Below, piece by piece: positions 6,399 through 14,147 of a stretch of DNA of 21,099 bases (position 1 is its first letter; each line of letters opens with the position of its first letter). The notes under the pieces are model-generated. The model ran no database searches. It was not told the origin of the DNA and saw nothing but the letters and a program-made list of their open reading frames with translations. A program made the position numbers and the translations under genes. This stretch comes from RGIG6307 sp964424345 (GTDB lineage: Bacteria > Bacillota > Clostridia > Lachnospirales > Lachnospiraceae), in the NCBI GenBank assembly GCA_964424345.1, contig CAYRIK010000036.1, forward strand, positions 1-21,099, read 5' to 3'.

Positions 6399-8198
6399 AT
6401 GGCAGAGAGCAGACTTATTGGCGGCTATCCAGTTATTGGTATCAGACCAACAATCGATGGCAGAAGAGGACCTTTAAAGGTTCGTGAGTCTTTAGAAGAA
6501 CAGACCATGGGTATGGCAAAGGCAGCAAAGAAGCTGTTTGAAGAAAATTTAAAGTATTCTAACGGAGAACCTGTAAAGGTTGTTATCGCTGATACTACAA
6601 TCGGACGTGTTGCAGAAGCAGCAGCTTGTGAAGAAAAATTCAGAAGAGAAGGAGTTGCAATTACATTAACTGTTACTCCATGTTGGTGCTACGGTTCCGA
6701 AACTATGGATATGGACCCAAATACAATCAAAGCTGTTTGGGGATGCAATAAGACAGAAAGACCAGGTGCAGTATACTTAGCATCTGTTTTAGCTACATAT
6801 GCACAGAAGGGACTTCCAGCATTTGGTATTTATGGACATGATGTTCAGGATATCGAAGATGAAAGCATTCCAGCAGACGTAGAAGCAAAGTTATTAAGAT
6901 TTGGTCGTGCAGCAGTTGCAGCAGCTACTATGAGAGGCAAATCTTACTTACAGATTGGTTCTATCTGTATGGGTATTGGCGGTTCTATCATTGACTCTGA
7001 TTTCTTAGAATCTTACTTAGGTTTAAGAGTAGAATCTGTTGATGAGGTAGAAATTATCCGTCGTATGACAGAAGGTATTTATGACGAAGCAGAATACCAG
7101 AGAGCTCTTGCATGGGCAAAAGAAAAATGTATCATCGGTTTCGATAAGAACCCAGATTTCGTAAAGAAGAGCGATGAAGTAAAAGAAGAACAGTTTGAGT
7201 TTGTTGTAAAGATGGCTGTTATCATCAAAGAATTAATGAATGGCTGCAAGACACTTCCAGAAGGATGTGAAGAAGAAGCAGTTGGTCATAATGCAATCGC
7301 AGCAGGCTTCCAGGGTCAGAGACAGTGGACAGACTTCTATCCAAATGGTGACTTCGCAGAAGCAATCTTAAATACTTCCTTTGACTGGGAAGGTGCAAGA
7401 GAACCTTACATTCTTGCAACAGAAAATGACGTACTCAATAGTATTGGTATGTTATTCATGAAGCTGTTAACAAACAGAGCTCAGATGTTTGCAGACGTTC
7501 GTACATATTGGAGCGGTGATGCAATCAAACGTGTTACAGGTTATGATATCGAAGGCTGTGCTAAGCAGGCTGATGGTGTAATCCATTTAATCAACTCTGG
7601 TGCTTGCTGTTTAGATGCAAACGGTGAAGCAAAGGATGCTGACGGCAATGCAGTTATGAAGCCTTGGTACGAGGTAACAAAGGAAGATCAGGATGCTATT
7701 ATGGCAGCTACTACATGGAATGCAGCAGATAACGGTTACTTCCGTGGCGGCGGTTATTCTTCCAGATTTGAAACAAAGGCTACAATGCCAGCTACAATGA
7801 TTCGTTTGAATCTTGTAAAGGGCTTAGGTCCTGTTGTTCAGATCGCTGAAGGTTGGACAGTAGGTCTTCCAGAAGAAGTTTCTGATACACTTTGGAAGAG
7901 AACAGACTATACATGGCCATGTACTTGGTTTGCTCCAAGATGTGATGGCAAGGAAGGTTCTCCTTTCAAGACAGCATATGAAGTAATGAACAACTGGGGT
8001 GCAAACCACGGTGCTATTTCTTACGGTCATATCGGTGCTGACTTGATCACAATGTGTTCTATGTTAAGAATCCCAGTTTGTATGCACAACGTTCCTGAAG
8101 AAGAAATCTTCAGACCAAAGGCATGGGATGCATTCGGTACAGACAAAGAAGGTGCTGATTACCGTGCTTGTGCAGCTTACGGCCCAATGTACAAATAA
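6399..8198 (+). CDS. fucI: L-fucose isomerase
   Basis: A 599-residue enzyme (E. coli FucI 591) that converts L-fucose to L-fuculose in the cytosol; many FucI enzymes also accept D-arabinose. The Mn2+ ligands known from E. coli (Glu337, Asp361, His528) map to E342 in ATENDVLN, D366 in FADVRTYW and H537 in NWGANHG. GGGYSSRF, GPVVQIAEGW, RIPVCMHNV and the final CAAYGPMYK are also hallmarks. The ATG at 6399 is chosen because AAGGAG (6386-6391) lies seven nucleotides upstream; an in-frame ATG at 6375 has no such site. It heads an operon with a rhamnulokinase-like kinase and a fucosidase. No fuculose-1-phosphate aldolase or fucose permease follows, so those must lie elsewhere. Confidence 0.96.
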   Translation: MAESRLIGGYPVIGIRPTIDGRRGPLKVRESLEEQTMGMAKAAKKLFEENLKYSNGEPVKVVIADTTIGRVAEAAACEEKFRREGVAITLTVTPCWCYGSETMDMDPNTIKAVWGCNKTERPGAVYLASVLATYAQKGLPAFGIYGHDVQDIEDESIPADVEAKLLRFGRAAVAAATMRGKSYLQIGSICMGIGGSIIDSDFLESYLGLRVESVDEVEIIRRMTEGIYDEAEYQRALAWAKEKCIIGFDKNPDFVKKSDEVKEEQFEFVVKMAVIIKELMNGCKTLPEGCEEEAVGHNAIAAGFQGQRQWTDFYPNGDFAEAILNTSFDWEGAREPYILATENDVLNSIGMLFMKLLTNRAQMFADVRTYWSGDAIKRVTGYDIEGCAKQADGVIHLINSGACCLDANGEAKDADGNAVMKPWYEVTKEDQDAIMAATTWNAADNGYFRGGGYSSRFETKATMPATMIRLNLVKGLGPVVQIAEGWTVGLPEEVSDTLWKRTDYTWPCTWFAPRCDGKEGSPFKTAYEVMNNWGANHGAISYGHIGADLITMCSMLRIPVCMHNVPEEEIFRPKAWDAFGTDKEGADYRACAAYGPMYK

Positions 8199-8216
8199 TA
8201 AATAAAGATTTATTTT

Positions 8217-8258
8217 GCTATGAACTCAATGCTCAGTTTTGGGTATTGGGTTCATGGC
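8217..8258 (+). repeat. 19-bp stem-loop between fucI and the kinase gene
   Basis: Bases 8217-8235 pair with 8240-8258 across the full 19 bp, using four or five G-U wobbles and no mismatch, with a 4-nt GTTT loop (8236-8239). It begins 18 bases after the fucI stop and ends seven bases before the kinase ribosome-binding site (GAGGTG, 8266-8271). No T run follows directly (the next T tract is 8272-8277, inside the start region), so it is not a standard terminator. A role in mRNA processing, in stabilising the fucI part of the transcript or in partial attenuation is inferred. Confidence 0.7.
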
Positions 8259-8277
8259 TTCCTATGAGGTGTTTTTT

Positions 8278-9684
8278 ATGAGTAATTATTTTTTAGCAAT
8301 TGATATCGGTGCATCTAGCGGCAGACATATTTTATGCCATATGGAAGATGGAAAGATGCAGTTAGAGGAAATTTATCGTTTCCCAAACGGCATGAAAGAT
8401 GTAAATGGTTCTAAGTGCTGGGATGTAGAGCAGTTATTTGCTGATATTAAAGCTGGTATGAAGAAATGTTCTGAATTAGGAAAGATTCCTGTTTCAGTAG
8501 GTATTGACACATGGGGTGTTGACTTTGTTTTATTAGACAAAGAAGGCAACCGTATCGGTAATGCAGTAGGTTATCGTGATAACCGTACAAAAGGCATGGA
8601 TGAAGAAGTATACAAATACATCGATGAAAAAGCACTCTATGCAAGAACTGGTATCCAGAAGCAGCTTTACAATACTATTTATCAGTTAATGGCTCTTAAG
8701 ACACAGAACCCAGAACAGTTAGAAGCAGCAGAAACAATGTTATTTGTACCTGACTACTTCAACTATTTATTAAGTGGTGTAAAGGCAGTAGAATATACAA
8801 TCGCTTCTACAGGTCAGTTATTAAATCCTGCTACAAAAGATTGGGATTATGAATTATTTGATATTCTTGGTTATCCAAAGAACATTCTTCCAGCCATCAA
8901 AAAACCAGGTGAAGTACTTGGTGAATTAACAGAAGAAATTCAGAAGGAAGTTGGTTATAACTGTAAGGTAATCTTACCAGCAGAACATGATACAGGATCT
9001 GCAGTACTTGCAGTTCCAAGCATGGGACTTGATGCTGTTTATATCAGCTCTGGTACATGGTCTTTAATGGGTGTAGAACTTCCAGAGGCAAACTGCTCTG
9101 AAGAAAGCCGTATTGCAAACCTTACAAATGAAGGTGGTTATGACTATCGTTATCGTTTCCTCAAAAATATCATGGGCTTATGGATGATTCAGTCTGTACG
9201 TCATGAATATGATGATAAATATTCTTTCGCTGAATTATGTGCAATGGCAGCAGAAGTAAAAGAGTTCCCATCCAGAGTAAATGTAAATGATGACTGCTTC
9301 TTTGCTCCAGACAGCATGATCAAAGCAATTCAGGATTACTGTGAAAAGTCTGGTCAGGCAGTTCCACAGACTCCAGGTGAAGTTTCTACAGTTGTATACC
9401 AGAGCTTAGCAGACAGCTATGGCGAAACAATCAAAGAAATCGAAGCAATCACAGGTAAATCTTATGATGCAATCAACATCGTAGGCGGTGGCTCTAATGC
9501 AGATTATTTAAGCCAGCTTACAGCAAACAGCACAAAGAAGCCAGTATATGCAGGCCCAGGCGAAGCAACAGCTATTGGTAACTTAACAGCACAGATGTTA
9601 AATGCAGGTGTATTTGCAAGTGTTGAAGAAGCAAGAAAAAATATTTTCGACTCTTTCGCAGTAAAGACTTTTATGCCAATGTAA
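8278..9684 (+). CDS. Rhamnulokinase-family (FGGY) sugar kinase, probable L-fuculokinase
   Basis: A 468-residue FGGY carbohydrate kinase most like RhaB. The N-terminal phosphate-binding loop is DIGASSGR (residues 9-16). SVGIDTWGVDFVLLD and YRDNRT are rhamnulokinase motifs. The catalytic aspartate is D238 in AEHDTGSAVLA (D237 in E. coli RhaB), and NIVGGGSNADYLSQLTAN closes the ATP-binding lobe. ATG 8278 is chosen because GAGGTG (8266-8271) is well placed; the upstream in-frame TTG at 8239 falls inside the hairpin. Position between fucI and a fucosidase, with no rhamnose isomerase, suggests the substrate is L-fuculose (giving L-fuculose-1-phosphate), not L-rhamnulose. The family is certain; the substrate is inferred. 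Confidence 0.9.
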   Translation: MSNYFLAIDIGASSGRHILCHMEDGKMQLEEIYRFPNGMKDVNGSKCWDVEQLFADIKAGMKKCSELGKIPVSVGIDTWGVDFVLLDKEGNRIGNAVGYRDNRTKGMDEEVYKYIDEKALYARTGIQKQLYNTIYQLMALKTQNPEQLEAAETMLFVPDYFNYLLSGVKAVEYTIASTGQLLNPATKDWDYELFDILGYPKNILPAIKKPGEVLGELTEEIQKEVGYNCKVILPAEHDTGSAVLAVPSMGLDAVYISSGTWSLMGVELPEANCSEESRIANLTNEGGYDYRYRFLKNIMGLWMIQSVRHEYDDKYSFAELCAMAAEVKEFPSRVNVNDDCFFAPDSMIKAIQDYCEKSGQAVPQTPGEVSTVVYQSLADSYGETIKEIEAITGKSYDAINIVGGGSNADYLSQLTANSTKKPVYAGPGEATAIGNLTAQMLNAGVFASVEEARKNIFDSFAVKTFMPM

Positions 9685-9707
9685 TACGAAAAGAGAGGTA
9701 GCATTTT

Positions 9708-11690
9708 ATGAGTATGAGATATAGACAGGTTCATTTGGATTTTCATACAAGTGAAAAGATTGATGGAATCGGAAGCAAGTTTGATAAAGAACAGTTTCAG
9801 GCAGCTTTAAAAGCAGGTCATGTAGATTCTATCACTGTTTTTTCAAAATGCCATCATGGATGGGCATATCATCCAACAAAAGCAAATCAGATGCATCCAG
9901 GCTTAAAGTTTGACTTATTAAAGGCTGAAATCGAAGCAGCACATGAAATCGGTGTAAAAACACCTGTTTATTTGTCTGCTGGTATGGATGAAAAATATGT
10001 TCAGACACATAGAGAATATGCAGTTCGTGGACAGGATGAGTCTACTTGCTGGCCATCTAACTTTATGCAGCCAGGTTTCCACAGATTATGTATGAATACT
10101 CCTTATTTGGATATTTTACTTGATCAGATCAAAGAAGTTTGTGAAAACTATGATGCAGACGGTATTTTCTTAGATATCGTAGGTGTTATTCCTTGTTACT
10201 GCCAGAATTGTATCAGTACATTGATTGCAGAAGGTAAGGATCCTGAAAATCGTCGTGATGTAATCAATCTTGCAGAACGTGTATATGCAAATTATACAAA
10301 GAGAGTAAGAGAAACAATTGACAGCGTAAAGCCAGGTCTTCCAGTATTCCACAATGGCGGTCATATTCGTCGAGGAAAGAGAAGCATTGCATTTGCAAAC
10401 TCTCATTTAGAATTAGAAAGCTTACCAACAGGCGGATGGGGATATGATCATTTCCCTGTTTCTGCAGGTTATGCAAGAAGCCTTGATATGGATTTCATCG
10501 GTATGACTGGTAAATTCCATACAGCATGGGGTGAATTTGGCGGCTTTAAGCATCCAAATGCATTACGTTATGAGACAGCATTATCTTTAGCAAATGGTGC
10601 AGGTTGTTCTATCGGTGATCAGATGCATCCATTAGGTGCTATGGAAAAAGCTACTTATGAATTAATTGGTGCAGCTTACAAAGAAGTAGAAGAAAAAGAA
10701 AAATATTTAGAAGGTGCAAAGAATTTAATCGATATCGGTGTATTAGGCGGCGAAGCAGTTCGTAACTATTATGCAGGTCTCAAATTCTCCAGTGGTGTTT
10801 CTACAAAGACAGGCCCTTCTGAAGCTGGTTGTGCAAGAATCTTATTAGAAGGTAAATATCAGTTTAACTATATTGATGCAGAAGAAGATTTCGATAAGTA
10901 TAAGTTATTAATTCTTCCTGATGAATCTCCATTAGATGATTCTTTAACAGAAAAGATTAAAGCATTTACTGCAAAAGGCGGTAAAGTATTGGCTTCTGGT
11001 AAATCTGCTACAGGTGAAGATGGTAAGTTTACATTAGACTTTGGTTGTGAATGGAAGGGTGAAAATGAATATAAGCCTGACTATTTCAGACCAATCGGAG
11101 ATTTAAAGAGCTTACAGAACTCTGCATTTGTTATTATGTCACAGGGTTACAAAGTAGAGCTTACAGATGGTGAAGTAATTGGATATCGTGAAAATCCTTA
11201 TTTCAACAGAGGATTATTACATTTCTGTTCTCACAAGCATACACCAAATGATCCAGAAACATTACAGCCAGCAATCGTAATGGGTAAAGATGGTGCATAT
11301 ATTAGCTGGGATATCTTTACAGAATATGCAGAAGTAGGCAGCCTTGTTACAAAGGAAATGGTACTTAGTGTATTAGAAAAATTACTTCCACAGCCTGTAT
11401 TAAAGACAAGCCTTGCAGCACAGGGTGTAGCAACTGTTATGGAAAGAGATGATGCGTATGTTGCTCATTTATTATACGTTTCTCCAGTAAAACGTGGTAA
11501 AGGAACAGAAATCATCGAAGATATCACACCTGTATTTGACATTAAGGCATCTGTAAAGACAGATAAGCAGATTAAACGTGCTTACCTCGCTCCACAGGAG
11601 ACAGAAATTCCATTTACAGTAGAAGATGGATATGTAAACTTCACAGTAGATAAGATTGAATGTCACCAGATGGTAGTATTAGAATTTTAA
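9708..11690 (+). CDS. GH151-type alpha-L-fucosidase (GHL6 domain plus beta-galactosidase trimerisation-like domain), cytoplasmic
   Basis: 660 residues with no signal peptide. The N-terminal barrel (about 1-340) opens with YRQVHLDFHTSEKI and has the strand-end motif ADGIFLDIVG with D156, typical of the hypothetical glycosyl hydrolase 6 group now partly in GH151. It continues with SHLELESLPTGGWGYDHFP and TGKFHTAWGEFGG, rich in possible sugar-binding aromatics. A glutamine-amidotransferase-like beta-galactosidase trimerisation domain lies at about 380-560 (YKLLILPDESPLDD; GGKVLASGKSATG), and a beta-sandwich tail ends the protein. GAGAGG (9693-9698) sets the start, and the stop of the kinase gene is only 20 bp upstream. 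Operon context with fucI argues for release of L-fucose from imported fucosides. The fold family is secure; the GH151 assignment and specificity are inferred. Confidence 0.78.
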   Translation: MSMRYRQVHLDFHTSEKIDGIGSKFDKEQFQAALKAGHVDSITVFSKCHHGWAYHPTKANQMHPGLKFDLLKAEIEAAHEIGVKTPVYLSAGMDEKYVQTHREYAVRGQDESTCWPSNFMQPGFHRLCMNTPYLDILLDQIKEVCENYDADGIFLDIVGVIPCYCQNCISTLIAEGKDPENRRDVINLAERVYANYTKRVRETIDSVKPGLPVFHNGGHIRRGKRSIAFANSHLELESLPTGGWGYDHFPVSAGYARSLDMDFIGMTGKFHTAWGEFGGFKHPNALRYETALSLANGAGCSIGDQMHPLGAMEKATYELIGAAYKEVEEKEKYLEGAKNLIDIGVLGGEAVRNYYAGLKFSSGVSTKTGPSEAGCARILLEGKYQFNYIDAEEDFDKYKLLILPDESPLDDSLTEKIKAFTAKGGKVLASGKSATGEDGKFTLDFGCEWKGENEYKPDYFRPIGDLKSLQNSAFVIMSQGYKVELTDGEVIGYRENPYFNRGLLHFCSHKHTPNDPETLQPAIVMGKDGAYISWDIFTEYAEVGSLVTKEMVLSVLEKLLPQPVLKTSLAAQGVATVMERDDAYVAHLLYVSPVKRGKGTEIIEDITPVFDIKASVKTDKQIKRAYLAPQETEIPFTVEDGYVNFTVDKIECHQMVVLEF

Positions 11691-11699
11691 TGCCAGTCT

Positions 11700-11732
11700 A
11701 GTTTATGGACAGCATAAATTCATATAATTTTT
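11700..11732 (+). terminator. Possible weak terminator after the fucose operon
   Basis: Bases 11700-11707 pair with 11713-11720 (8 bp, one G-U, A/T-rich, 5-nt loop). After CATATAA comes TTTTT ending near 11732. The stem is weak and the T run is displaced, so termination here may be inefficient. Confidence 0.35.
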
Positions 11733-11734
11733 AG

Positions 11735-11763
11735 TTGACAATTTTAGTGATTACAGTTAATAT
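11735..11763 (+). promoter_or_regulatory. Strong promoter of the tyrS T-box leader
   Basis: TTGACA (11735-11740), a 17-bp spacer, TAATAT (11758-11763). Transcription would begin near 11770, giving a leader of about 370 nt before tyrS. Confidence 0.75.
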
Positions 11764-11769
11764 AACCAT

Positions 11770-12035
11770 ATGTAAATCGCCAGAACGTGTTTTGGCATTA
11801 TATACAAAAGCTAAGAACGAAAGAAGTACACTTTAATAGGAATTACAGAAAGTAGCCGGATGATGAGAGGCGCAAAGAGGATTAAAGTTGGAATACATTC
11901 GCGAGCTGCATGGCAGAACGATTTTGGTCCAGTAGGTCATGACGGAGGACGTACACGTTACAGTGCGATAGTCGATGGTGGTCGACTTACAGAGACTATG
12001 TGTGTGAACATATGGTAATTAAAGGTGGTATCGCG
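11770..12035 (+). ncRNA. T-box riboswitch, tyrosine class, leader of tyrS
   Basis: The leader carries the T-box sequence AATTAAAGGTGGTATCGCG (12017-12035), whose TGGT bulge pairs with the NCCA end of uncharged tRNA. An S-turn-like AGTA at 11825-11828 and GAA directly before a TAC triplet at 11894-11896 fit the Stem I specifier loop, with TAC as the tyrosine codon matching the downstream gene. Structured sequence between about 11900 and 12010 would be Stem II/IIA-B and Stem III. A separate 7-bp hairpin, GCCAGAA / TTTTGGC (11779-11796), precedes Stem I. When tRNA-Tyr is uncharged the antiterminator forms and tyrS is transcribed. The T-box class is certain; the specifier position is my reading of the motif. 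Confidence 0.92.
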
Positions 12036-12038
12036 AGT

Positions 12039-12072
12039 AACCTCGTCCTTTGTATGAAGGACGAGGTTTTTT
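12039..12072 (+). terminator. T-box-controlled intrinsic terminator before tyrS
   Basis: AACCTCGTCCTT (12039-12050) pairs perfectly with AAGGACGAGGTT (12057-12068) across a 6-nt loop, followed by T residues through 12072. The CCT of the 5' arm can instead pair with AGG of the T-box element, giving the antiterminator. Confidence 0.93.
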
Positions 12073-12139
12073 ATATTTTCTGGAAAGGTTTTTTGATAGG
12101 AGATATACAGTGCAGCCACGAATGAGAAAGGAAAAGAAT

Positions 12140-13366
12140 ATGAGCAACATGACAACATTTGATGAGTTGAAAGCCAGAGGACTTTTGGCACAGCTCACAG
12201 ACGAAGAAGAAATCAAAGAATTAGTAAATGCCGGAAAAGCTACATTCTATATTGGATTTGACCCAACAGCAGATTCTTTACATGTAGGACATTTTATGGC
12301 ACTTTGCCTTATGAAGAGACTTCAGATGGCAGGTAACAAACCAATCGCATTAATTGGCGGTGGTACAGCAATGATCGGTGATCCATCTGGACGCAGCGAT
12401 ATGCGTACTATGATGACAAAAGAAACAATCCAGCATAACTGTGACTGCTTCAAAAAGCAGATGAGCCGTTTTATCGATTTCTCTGAAGGCAAAGCTATCA
12501 TGGTAAACAATGCAGATTGGTTATTAGACCTTAACTATGTAGAAGTTTTACGTGAAGTTGGTGCACACTTCAGCGTAAATCGTATGCTTACAGCAGAATG
12601 CTACAAGCAGCGTATGGAAAAAGGTCTGTCTTTCTTAGAGTTTAACTATATGATCATGCAGAGCTACGATTTCTATATGTTATACCAGAAATATGGCTGT
12701 AATATGCAGTTTGGCGGTGATGACCAGTGGTCTAACATGCTTGGTGGTACAGAATTGATCAGACGTAAACTTGGTAAAGATGCTTATGCAATGACAATTA
12801 CATTATTGTTAAACAGTGAAGGCAAGAAGATGGGTAAGACTCAGAAGGGTGCTGTATGGCTTGATCCAAACAAGACATCTCCATTTGAGTTCTACCAGTA
12901 CTGGAGAAACGTAGCAGACAGCGACGTTATCAAATGTATGAAATTATTGACATTCCTTCCATTAGAAGAAATTGAAAAAATGGAAAGCTGGGAAGGCAGT
13001 CAGTTAAATACAGCAAAAGAAATTCTTGCATTTGAACTTACAAAAATGGTTCATGGTGAAGAAGAAGCAACAAAAGCACAGGAAAGTGCAAGAGCTTTAT
13101 TTACAGGCGGCAGTGCTGCAGATATGCCTGAAGCTGTTATTACAGAAGATAAATTTACAGACGGCCAGATTGATATTTTAAGCGTATTAGTAGCATCAGG
13201 TCTTTGTGCTTCTAGAAATGAAGCAAGACGTGCTGTAGAACAGGGCGGTGTTACTGTAAATGATACAAAGGTTGCTGACATTAAGACAATGTATCAGACA
13301 GCAGATTTTAACGATGGATTAATCGTAAAACGAGGCAAAAAGAATTTCCGTCGTGTAATTCTTTAA
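12140..13366 (+). CDS. tyrS: Tyrosyl-tRNA synthetase
   Basis: A 408-residue class I synthetase charging tRNA-Tyr. The HIGH-type motif is LHVGH (HVGH at 48-51) in YIGFDPTADSLHVGH. The tyrosine-site region has MIMQSYDFYMLY and QFGGDDQWSNML, the KMSKS-type loop is KMGKT at 230-234, and the C-terminal S4-like RNA-binding domain covers about 342-408 (SRNEARRAVEQGGVTVN). The ATG at 12140 follows AAAGG (12127-12131) by eight nucleotides. The frame is also open upstream to 12050, but that part overlaps the terminator stem and has no ribosome-binding site. Expression is governed by the tyrosine T-box in the leader. Confidence 0.96.
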   Translation: MSNMTTFDELKARGLLAQLTDEEEIKELVNAGKATFYIGFDPTADSLHVGHFMALCLMKRLQMAGNKPIALIGGGTAMIGDPSGRSDMRTMMTKETIQHNCDCFKKQMSRFIDFSEGKAIMVNNADWLLDLNYVEVLREVGAHFSVNRMLTAECYKQRMEKGLSFLEFNYMIMQSYDFYMLYQKYGCNMQFGGDDQWSNMLGGTELIRRKLGKDAYAMTITLLLNSEGKKMGKTQKGAVWLDPNKTSPFEFYQYWRNVADSDVIKCMKLLTFLPLEEIEKMESWEGSQLNTAKEILAFELTKMVHGEEEATKAQESARALFTGGSAADMPEAVITEDKFTDGQIDILSVLVASGLCASRNEARRAVEQGGVTVNDTKVADIKTMYQTADFNDGLIVKRGKKNFRRVIL

Positions 13367-13432
13367 TGTTTAAAGTTAGGTTTTTGAAACCATAACAAAT
13401 ATAAAATAAAAATTCTATTTAGGGAGATGACA

Positions 13433-13969
13433 ATGAAAAAATTTTTAGCAACATTATTAACAACAGCAATGATTATTTCTGCAGTAGGATGTGGAAATAA
13501 AAACAACGTTACAACAGAAACTCAGAAAGCAGATACAGTTACAACAGTTGTATACACAGCACCAAAGGAAGCAACATTAGGTGCAACATTATTAGATGTA
13601 TTCACAACACAGATGGAAGCAGACAAGGATACTTCTGCACAGGATATGGCAAGTACATTGATTACAAATGAAGCTATTTTATTTTCAGGTGATACAGTAC
13701 CAATGGAAGAAGGATTCTTACCAGGTTTTAAAGAAGATATCACAGGATTTGAAGAAGCAATCGTATTTATGCCTATTATCGGTTCTATTCCTTTTGTTGG
13801 ATATATTTTTGATTTAGCAGATGATGCAGATGTAGAAGCATTTGTAACGAATTTACAGGAAAAAGCAAATATGAGATGGAACGTTTGTACAGAAGCAGAG
13901 CAAATGGTTGTTGCATCTTGTGGCGATAAAGTATTTTTCGTAATGTGTCCAAATTCTCTGGAAGATTAA
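13433..13969 (+). CDS. Small secreted lipoprotein of unknown function
   Basis: 178 residues. A lipoprotein signal is visible: MKKFLATLLTTAMIISAVGC, with the acylated cysteine at 20. A threonine/lysine-rich linker follows (residues 21-50). The mature domain (about 55-178) shows a conserved-looking FMPIIGSIPFVGYIFDLADDADVEAFVTNLQEKANMRWNV pattern: a hydrophobic strand, then an acidic helix, then a short C-terminal KVFFVMCPN strand. I do not recognise the family. AGGGAG (13421-13426) is six nucleotides before ATG 13433; the in-frame ATG at 13427 overlaps that site. A possible promoter is TTGAAA (13384-13389) with TAAAAA 17 bp downstream. A strong terminator follows, so the gene is monocistronic. 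It sits upstream of a surface-acylation pair, without evident shared transcription. Confidence 0.8.
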   Translation: MKKFLATLLTTAMIISAVGCGNKNNVTTETQKADTVTTVVYTAPKEATLGATLLDVFTTQMEADKDTSAQDMASTLITNEAILFSGDTVPMEEGFLPGFKEDITGFEEAIVFMPIIGSIPFVGYIFDLADDADVEAFVTNLQEKANMRWNVCTEAEQMVVASCGDKVFFVMCPNSLED

Positions 13970-13985
13970 ATAGAAAACAGAGCAG

Positions 13986-14015
13986 AGGTGCGGTGATATT
14001 CTCCGCACCTTTTTT
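13986..14015 (+). terminator. Terminator of the lipoprotein gene
   Basis: AGGTGCGG (13986-13993) pairs with CCGCACCT (14003-14010), with a 9-nt loop, followed by TTTTT through 14015. Confidence 0.9.
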
Positions 14016-14051
14016 GTATACTAGGAAATTACTCATTTCCTAGTATACAAA
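14013..14051. repeat. Perfect 17-bp inverted repeat with 5-nt spacer
   Basis: Bases 14013-14029 are the exact reverse complement of 14035-14051; the spacer is TACTC. The repeat overlaps the T tract of the preceding terminator by three bases and lies about 96 bp before the MBOAT gene. It has no T run on either side, so it is not an ordinary second terminator. It could be an operator, a recombination or mobile-element remnant, or an RNA processing hairpin. Confidence 0.9.
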
Positions 14052-14147
14052 TGCTCTATATTGTTTTATGATTAGGCTTTTAGCATGTTTGAACGGTATA
14101 TAAGAAGCAAACGTGCTTTAGTCGTTGCGTATCAGTAGGAGTTTTAT

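Noticed and set aside
8217..8258. Intrinsic terminator after fucI
   Set aside because: No T tract follows the stem directly; the nearest T run is 13 bases later, in the kinase start region.
8239..8277. TTG start for the kinase gene at 8239
   Set aside because: It falls within the 19-bp hairpin and lacks its own ribosome-binding site; ATG 8278 has GAGGTG at good spacing.
12050..12139. N-terminal extension of tyrS from 12050
   Set aside because: It would start inside the T-box terminator hairpin; the AAAGG before 12140 and the family's usual N-terminus decide for 12140.
14013..14051. CRISPR-like repeat
   Set aside because: A single palindrome with no second copy or regular spacers; no cas gene in the window.
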